From Lycium barbarum (Eukaryota; Streptophyta; Magnoliopsida; Solanales; Solanaceae), in the NCBI RefSeq assembly GCF_019175385.1, contig NC_083340.1:13900336-13964335 (forward strand): a stretch of 64,000 nt of DNA, written 5' to 3'. Position numbers and translations under genes: made by a program. Below are positions 57,441 through 64,000 of this stretch, piece by piece. Every line of letters starts with the position of its first letter. Position 1 is the stretch's first letter. The notes beneath the pieces were generated by a model. The model was not told the origin of the DNA. It worked only from the letters and a program-made list of their open reading frames with translations, and did not search any database.

Positions 57441-58855
57441 GAGACCGCTTATGCATTAATACAGTAAAGTCATTTATTGTTAAAGAAAAAATAATGCATG
57501 ATCACACAGTTAACAAGAGATAGACCATATAGTGGGATATACCCGGATAAACATGAGGATATGCACAACATACAATGGCGGATACAAGATGTAGTCGTCT
57601 TAAGCTTTGAGTTGTCAATTTGAAATTCATCTCAAATTCGCCTCAAGTCGTCTCCAGACACCTTCAATATTGATATCAAGCTCCTTAAGATGTTTCTAAT
57701 AAAACCCCATATCACCCAAGAAAAATACATGAATAGATGAAGATTTGACAACATTATTTGAAATATGTTTCTTTTGCATTGATTTTACAGAATTTTAAGG
57801 TAAAATCACTGGGAAATGTGGAAAACACCCAAAAAATTTAACGACTTGAACCTACAAGATTCTTATATAATGATAGAGAGATTTGGAGACAAAGTTTGAG
57901 AGATCTGAAAAGAACAATTAAATAAAATTTATGGAAGAGAGAGAGTGAGTGAGTTTGAAAATTGAAGCTATTTTAATGGGAGACATTACCAATTATGCTA
58001 TATAAAGATTGTGGCAAAAAATGTGAGTATGGACTATTGGGTGCCAAATTTTAAACGTGGGCTGTTAGGATTCTAACTTGTCTCCCGATGCCAAAATTCC
58101 ATTATGAATGGGTTTATGGACCAGCCGGGTGTAGGGAGCTATATCTGGTTGGCTACTTATGTAAAGATCCCTATTTGAAGAACAAATTGCACTTTTTATC
58201 TTCAAACGGGCTGGTCTTTAATTTTTACCCTTCAAATGGGCTGGTCTTTAATTTTTTCCCTTAACAATCGAGCTTATGTCTAGCTAGGCATAAGTTCTTT
58301 AAGGGCACGGGACATAACTTGTGAAATATAAATTGAAAAAATTACTTTCCATAGCTACCCCTAAGACTTATTTATTGATAACAACTACCTTATTTTTTAT
58401 TTATTTTTCGCATCTTTAATGTTGCAAAATTACATTCAATAGCTATTCCACTAACTTTCAGTTACTGGGTTTGTATAACCCCTAAATACACGGTCCAGTG
58501 ACTTTTAAGTTACTGGGTCTATTCCTAAATACACGGTGATGGTATCCCCTTTTCCCTCAATTTCTTCCATTTCAAATCACTTTCTCTCCCATCTTCAATA
58601 TTCCTCTCCGATTTTCACTCCATCATCTCTCATCATTAGTTGTACGATTTCTACTATTCCTTAATCGTGTACTACCAAAAATAGGTAAGTGATTTTGGTG
58701 GTTTTTAAAATTTTTGCTGTATTTTTCTGTATTTTTGGTTGTTTTTTAGTTGATTGTTCAATTTCTTTGTTTATTGATAGTTCAATTTCATCCTTTATTG
58801 ATTATAAGTTCTCCATTGTTAGGGTTTATAGAAGAAGATTCAGTTATCCATTATA
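57441..58855. other. Gene-free region upstream of the Ulp1-like gene
   Basis: No supported gene. A near-duplicate pair (TTCAAACGGGCTGGTCTTTA and TTCAAATGGGCTGGTCTTTA) lies at 58201-58252. A second pair built on TTACTGGGT and CCTAAATACACGGT lies at 58463-58536. A minus-strand leader-like stretch (58000-57880: TATA-like, then CT-rich) is possible but leads to no frame. The last 250 bases look like a CT-rich 5' leader of the next gene. Confidence 0.45.
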
Positions 58856-59202
58856 ATGGCTGAAAGGGACACTTCAAGCAAGAATACTCGAGGTATACAA
58901 AATATATTCGATGGTCCTTTTTCTCATTAGGACTTACTCAACACCAACACGCCATTGCAGGCTCCTCTGAAAGAATTGCTGCTGAGAGGCGTAGCAAGAA
59001 GATTCATGACCCATCAAGGATGCAACAATTTTAGCAAACCAAAGTTGAAAAAACGACAAAGCAAAAAAAGTTTGTACCATTTAAAAAAGTTTCTAAAGAT
59101 CTGCAACAAAAGAAGAGAAATGTAAGCAAGCCTGCTGTAGTAAGTAAGGGTAAAAAGGTTGTCGAAGATAATCCTTCAGTTGTTGTGGAAGAAGATGGAG
59201 AG

Positions 59203-62200
59203 GTAGATGTCTTATATAATGTATTTCAATTTAATTGTTTCTGTATTTTCAGTGTATTTCAATTTATATTTAATTAGTTTTGTCATCGATTATGTGTATT
59301 TCACTATGTTCTATCTATTTTATATCTGTGTTTAGATGTGTTTTTGTTTTTCTGTATTCTGACTGTATATTTTTTGTGGGTTTTCTATGTGTTTTGACAG
59401 TATAATTTTATGGGTTAAAGATTCAGTGTATTTCTGTGTATCTATGAAGCTTAATGTTGTGTGTTTTTGTTTTTTTTTTCTTTTTTTTTTTTCTGTATTC
59501 CAATGTATTTTATATGTGTGGCAAAACTGTTGTTGAATGTATATATATGTGTATTTCTGTATATTTATGAAGCTTACTGTTTTTGTTAAATTTATTTATT
59601 TTGTCTGTATTTTTTATTGATTGTATGTGTCTATTTTTTGAATGTTTGTTCCTGCATAAATGTTACTATTGACATGTTTTTTCAGGAAGCTAAATTCTAT
59701 GCTAAGGAGCACCCTCAAGAGGCTCCATCGATGAAACGTTACATGAATGTCAAAGTGTTCAATGAACTTAGGGACAAACTAACTGATATACAGTTAGATT
59801 TGTTTTCCAAGACCATTTTTGGCAAATTTCTCAGAATGCAAAACATGGAGGTACAAGCACAATTGTTTAGATGGTTCATGGTAAGAGAGCTTAAGGAAAG
59901 TACTTACGATTGCTTTACAATGGACATAAATGGTACAGTTTTGCAATTTAGCATTGGAGAATTTGCACTTATGAGCGGGTGAAATTGTGTATCTGATGAA
60001 GATGATTTTACATATGATGAGCTGCAATCGAATAGGCTTATGGATAAATATTTTGGTGGAACTAAGAATCAAGTGAAAAGATTCTAGTTGATAGATTGCT
60101 TCAAACAAAAGAAATGGGATGATAACAATGAGGACGCCGTCAAGATTGCATTACTGTATTTTATAAATACATACATCTTTTGCGGTGAGCCAAACAAAAT
60201 AAATATACCAATGGTTCATTTTGAAGTGGTTGAATATGGAAGATATGTAGATTATCCATAGGGTAAAGAATCGTTTCGCGAGTTGACCAAAAGCATCAGT
60301 AAGAAATATGTTGGGCACAAACAGTATTACAGGATTCATGGGATGCCACTTGCCACACAAGTTTGGCTATATGAGTGTTGTTCAAAAGTTCCATCCCATA
60401 TTGCTGTTAAGTCTGGGAATTTCATTCCAGGAATGTGGAATTGACGGTCCATTGAAATCCAACCAAAATACAATATTTTGATGGAAGGCATTTTTAGAGA
60501 CGACAAACACCCGATAATTTTTTTGAACACAAACTTGTACTAATTTTTCATAGTATGTATTCATAATTATGTGTATTATCATTGTATCTATATTTCACTG
60601 ATTCACAAAACAATGGTTGATCATTGATTTTGTTTTTTTCAAAAGGATCAGCCAGATGGATTAAATGTATTTTTTTTGTACAAGTATATGTATTTACTTG
60701 TATTTATTTCATATTTTATGTGTATTTTTTAATCTTTTTGTATTTTCACTGTATTTGTATGTGTTCTTTGCACAGATTTGTACTTTTGAGAATACAATTC
60801 CAACCATCAGTGAGTTGGAATCCCTTAATTTTCCTCCTATTGTTTTCCAAGAAAACGCCAATCCCACAAATGTTGATGTTGATGCACATGAAGGTGCACA
60901 TGGCACCGAGATGGTAGCTGATGAGTATGATGATTTCAGTACTACACCACCCCACATTGCCCAGGGTAAACAGCAAAAACGAAAGGGTGTATCGGTTTCT
61001 CCACCTCCTAAGAAACGCAGACAAGTTACAATTTTAGCTTCTCCGGCAAAGAAACAACCACTCCGGACCGAATCAATCACAACCCCGAAGAATATTCCGA
61101 ACGGTCAAAACATTGTACAGAAGTCTGCTTTATCAAAGGTGAGGGAACAAATGGATCGACATCCACCCACCCCAAGGCATCGTGATGTACCTACTGCCAC
61201 CTAGAAGGATGATCTGAAACTTCTTAGGCGAGATCTTCAAGATTTTACGAAATCTGTAAGTGGTTTTGTTATGTCCGATTTTTTTTGTTTACTATAGTGT
61301 TTTGGTAAGTGTGTTAACAAATTTTTGTTTTTGTGTTAAAACATGTAGGTCTTTGTTGAGTTCACTGATCTTCGCAAGTACATGGACGACAACTACAAAA
61401 AGGTGTTTGAAGCAATAAAGGGGAATAATTCTTCCGAAAAGGTAATACCAAAATGCTGAATAGGTTGAGTTAGCATTTTTAGAACATCATCATGAAATAC
61501 TATTATGAATAACATAGTTTCTTTTATAAAATATATGTAAAGGCTGCTGATAGTGAAGCTCCGTTTCATCAATATGAAGTTGGCATACAATACTCGCCTG
61601 AATACGACCAACGTCAGCATTCTGCCATACCAACATCAACGGATAAACATGATCTTGATGAAAATAAGGTAAAATCAACTTTTAGTTTAAAATCTTACTA
61701 TTTATTTCATGTCAATTCCTTATGTATTTCTATATACATTTTTACTGCAATCGTATTGTATATTTATCAATATATTAGTGTTATGTATTGTAATATATTT
61801 TTCCATTATAGTATTCATAAAATCTATCTTTTGTAAAAAAAAAAAAAACGAAGGGTGTTGGACCCATGTTACCTGGCGAGGTGCCGGATATTGGAATGAC
61901 CGGCGGCAATCAAAGTGGAGATACACTAAAGGCTTCAACTGAAGAGATTCATGGCGGACGTGAAATATCCGCGGAACGAAGAGAATCAGAGGTATTTTAT
62001 GTGCGTTCTGTTACCTTTGTATTTCAATGTATTTATCTATCTGTTTTTTTATCACAGATTTGTATTTCTGTCACATATTCATATATGCAGACCACTATAT
62101 TTATATGCATATTTTTTATACACAAACTATGTATTTCATTATTATGTCATATTATGTCTTTACATGAAATATCTAACATTAACAGTTTTACATGAAAATC

Positions 62201-63659
62201 TCACATTAACAATTGTATTTCACTATTTTTTTTTATTTTATTCAAATGTTGTATTTCATTTGTATGTTATACCTTGTTTTTACATGAGTAATTTAACAAT
62301 AACAGTGTATTCATTTCTAATAACATATGTTTTTGAAATTCAAGGGTGTGGCAGTCATGTTACCTAGAGAGCTGTCGGATTCTGGCGTGAATTATGGCAA
62401 TCACAGTGGAGATACATTGAAGGCTTCAACAAAAGATATTCAGGGTGGAGGTGACATTTCAATAGCACATTTGCAATCAAAGATACTTTCAAATATAATC
62501 AAGTTTTAATTAAATATTTTTTGTTTTTGCAACGTATAATTAAATTGTGTATTTAATTGATATTGGTAGGAGGCCGGACTGAATCACCTTAGTGGAATAC
62601 CTGCCGATCAAGATTTTAATTCATCGAAGGAAATGGTAGCAGAGTTGCTAGCCCATATAACTCTCGCAACAGTTATTTCACTAAGTGCTGCTGGAATACA
62701 AGACGGGGATCGCGCCGATCATTCAAGTATAAAGACGCCACCCAAACCCGTTGAGGACGCGGTACCACTGTCTCAATTTTTAATTCCTGACCATGTTTTA
62801 CCAAGCCAACTTAGAGTAAAAGGAACCACCGGGCAAAGTGCAACTGCTGAAACAGGACAACAGGGTTCAAGCCAGAATATTGATCAATGAATAATTGTCC
62901 ATCCATGAATTGTTTGAGATAGGAAACCCAGTAAATACAAGATATCGCCTTTCATGTCCAATTACGGGTCAGCAGGATCTTCGGTTATTGAACCCGTTCC
63001 TTGTGTTTTTGAAAAGAAGCATCCCTTTGTAGAAGATCCCATCAATGGCCCGATTGACACGTCGTTTTTTCAAGAATATCAAAATTGGCCCGAGAAGGAT
63101 TTGCTACAAAGGCACGATAAAAAGTAAGTATTTTACAAAAAAAATTTTAATTTTTTACATATCAACATATAAATGAAAGACATATCGTACCTATCTTTGA
63201 TTGTTGATATTCAGAAAGGACAAGGAAAGCCGTTATAGAAAAAAGAAGGAAGCATTGGACCCTGACGACGAAGATTTGGCCTTCAATTTTAGCGTTGCGT
63301 ATGTCTAAGACAAAAACGGGTTCTATCTGTTAAAAAATGGATGGGCAACTCTGGAATGACGAGGTGGTGTATTTATCATATTTTGAATTACATTTTGCTT
63401 ACATAACTAACCGTTTTAACATCACATTGTTGTCAGTTATTAACAGTTTTTACATGACTTATCTACACTTGACAGTTTGCTATATACCTGTATTTCTCTG
63501 TATTTCACTATATTTCACTATATTTTTTGTCACATATTTGCATATATAGACCACTATATTTATATGTTTTATAGACAAATTGTATTTCATTTGTATGTTA
63601 AACCTTGTATTTACTTCATGCTGCTGTCACTTACCAATTATATTCAACATATTTTTCAG
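59203..63659 (+). repeat. TGTATTTC-rich introns
   Basis: The introns of the Ulp1-like gene are built largely from TGTATTTC, TGTATTTT and CTGTATTT words and, in 62140-62310 and 63410-63490, from repeats of TTTACATGA...AACATTAACAGT. They look like one expanded degenerate repeat spread over several introns. Confidence 0.55.
61854..62482 (+). repeat. Tandemly duplicated 138-nt exon pair
   Basis: Exons 61854-61991 and 62345-62482 are both exactly 138 nt and encode 46 residues each, 25 of them identical by hand count. Both open with GV..MLP and share SGDTLKAST. The first has donor AGGTAT; the second has AGATAC at the same place, so its donor GT is lost by a G-to-A change. Confidence 0.85.
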
Positions 63660-64000
63660 CACATTGACATTATTTTTTACTACTTCCGAAAGAAAGGCAA
63701 GTACGACAAGAAAAGCAGTTACAAATTCACCATTGTTAACTGTATATTCAAGACCAAAATTGACGAGATTTACCGCGCTTTTGAAAACCCAAAAGCGGCC
63801 GCAAGTGTTGCCAATTTTGAAACTGAAATATGTGAGTACATTAACGGGCAAAGATTGATGACTAATGTACCATGGCATACAGCTGACAATGTATTCATCC
63901 TTGTCAACGTCAAAGAGGAAAATCACTGGATCTTGATTGTAATATCATTCATGGACAGGTATTCATTTCTTCTTTTATTTACAATTTGTATGGAAATGAT

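Larger units (their letters stand above)
58856..63958 (+). pseudogene. Ulp1-like (C48 peptidase) gene with DUF1985-like region, decayed, incomplete at window edge
   Basis: Eleven exons can be traced: 58856-58892, 58961-59202, 59686 to about 60535, 60776-61255, 61349-61441, 61543-61668, 61854-61991, 62345-62482, 62570-63123, 63215-63363, 63660-63958. Most junctions are GT-AG and in phase. Exon 3 carries a DUF1985-like segment (FGKFLRMQNMEVQAQLFRWF, then FSIGEFALMSG). Exon 4 has an NLS-like PPPKKRRQ. Exon 11 starts the Ulp1 peptidase domain, ending in VNVKEENHWILIVI, where the His would be catalytic; the Asp and Cys lie beyond the window. Ulp1 proteases cut SUMO from target proteins. Stops occur in exons 2, 3 (four), 4, 9 and 10, and exon 10 needs a one-base shift near A6 at 63331. 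Many Solanaceae genes of this type travel inside Mutator-like elements; no terminal repeats are seen here. The first exon start (MAERDTSSK) is the likely ATG. Confidence 0.8.

Noticed and set aside
57880..58010. Minus-strand promoter of a divergent gene next to the Ulp1-like locus
   Set aside because: TATA-like and CT-rich words are present but no coding frame follows on the minus strand.

Overview
The window is plant nuclear DNA, almost certainly from the nightshade family (Solanaceae). The evidence is spliced genes with GT-AG introns, an AT-rich background, SINEs of the TS type (a 3' end of TTG repeats), SolS-like and Au-like type, Stowaway MITEs, and three lineages of Ty3/gypsy LTR retrotransposon (Reina, Athila and Tekay/Del). 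I cannot name the species from the sequence alone.

Left third (1-22.8 kb). A 2.8-kb solo LTR with a perfect 5-bp target duplication lies at 1936-4763, followed by small MITE-rich intergenic DNA. The first clear host gene is a five-exon AT-hook/PPC-domain (AHL) DNA-binding protein at 9097-16675. Its two 3-kb introns have collected several SINEs and Stowaway elements. The second host gene is an intronless SAUR-like auxin-response gene at 21229-21600.

Middle (22.8-54.2 kb). This is one nest of retrotransposons, four layers deep. The outer layer is a minus-strand Reina chromovirus (22807-54198; LTRs of 380 and 335 bp; TSD CATTC). An Athila-type element (26914-53020) split its gag. A Tekay/Del element (28323-40888, an LTR-internal-LTR-partial internal arrangement) entered the Athila 5' LTR and is now fused through a deletion to the Athila gag. 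A solo LTR (32033-33413, TSD CACCT) sits in the Tekay gag. All reading frames carry stops or frameshifts, many consistent with C-to-T decay.

Right part (54.2-64 kb). A broken LINE (55060-57440) is followed by a multi-exon Ulp1-like (C48) gene with a DUF1985-like region. It has nonsense codons and a tandemly duplicated 138-nt exon, and it runs off the window edge.

The most unusual signal is a palindromic CpG-bearing motif (core TTACGGACCGTAA and variants). It is clustered just upstream of TATA-like boxes in LTRs of unrelated families, and again inside the Athila element ahead of its third ORF. In the Tekay LTRs, the Athila 5' LTR and this internal site, a good 5' splice donor follows the TATA-like box. 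The acceptors lie directly before the Tekay gag and the Athila ORF3 start codons. This suggests a shared promoter-plus-leader-intron module, and an internal promoter for ORF3. All assignments come from reading the sequence; no database search was run.
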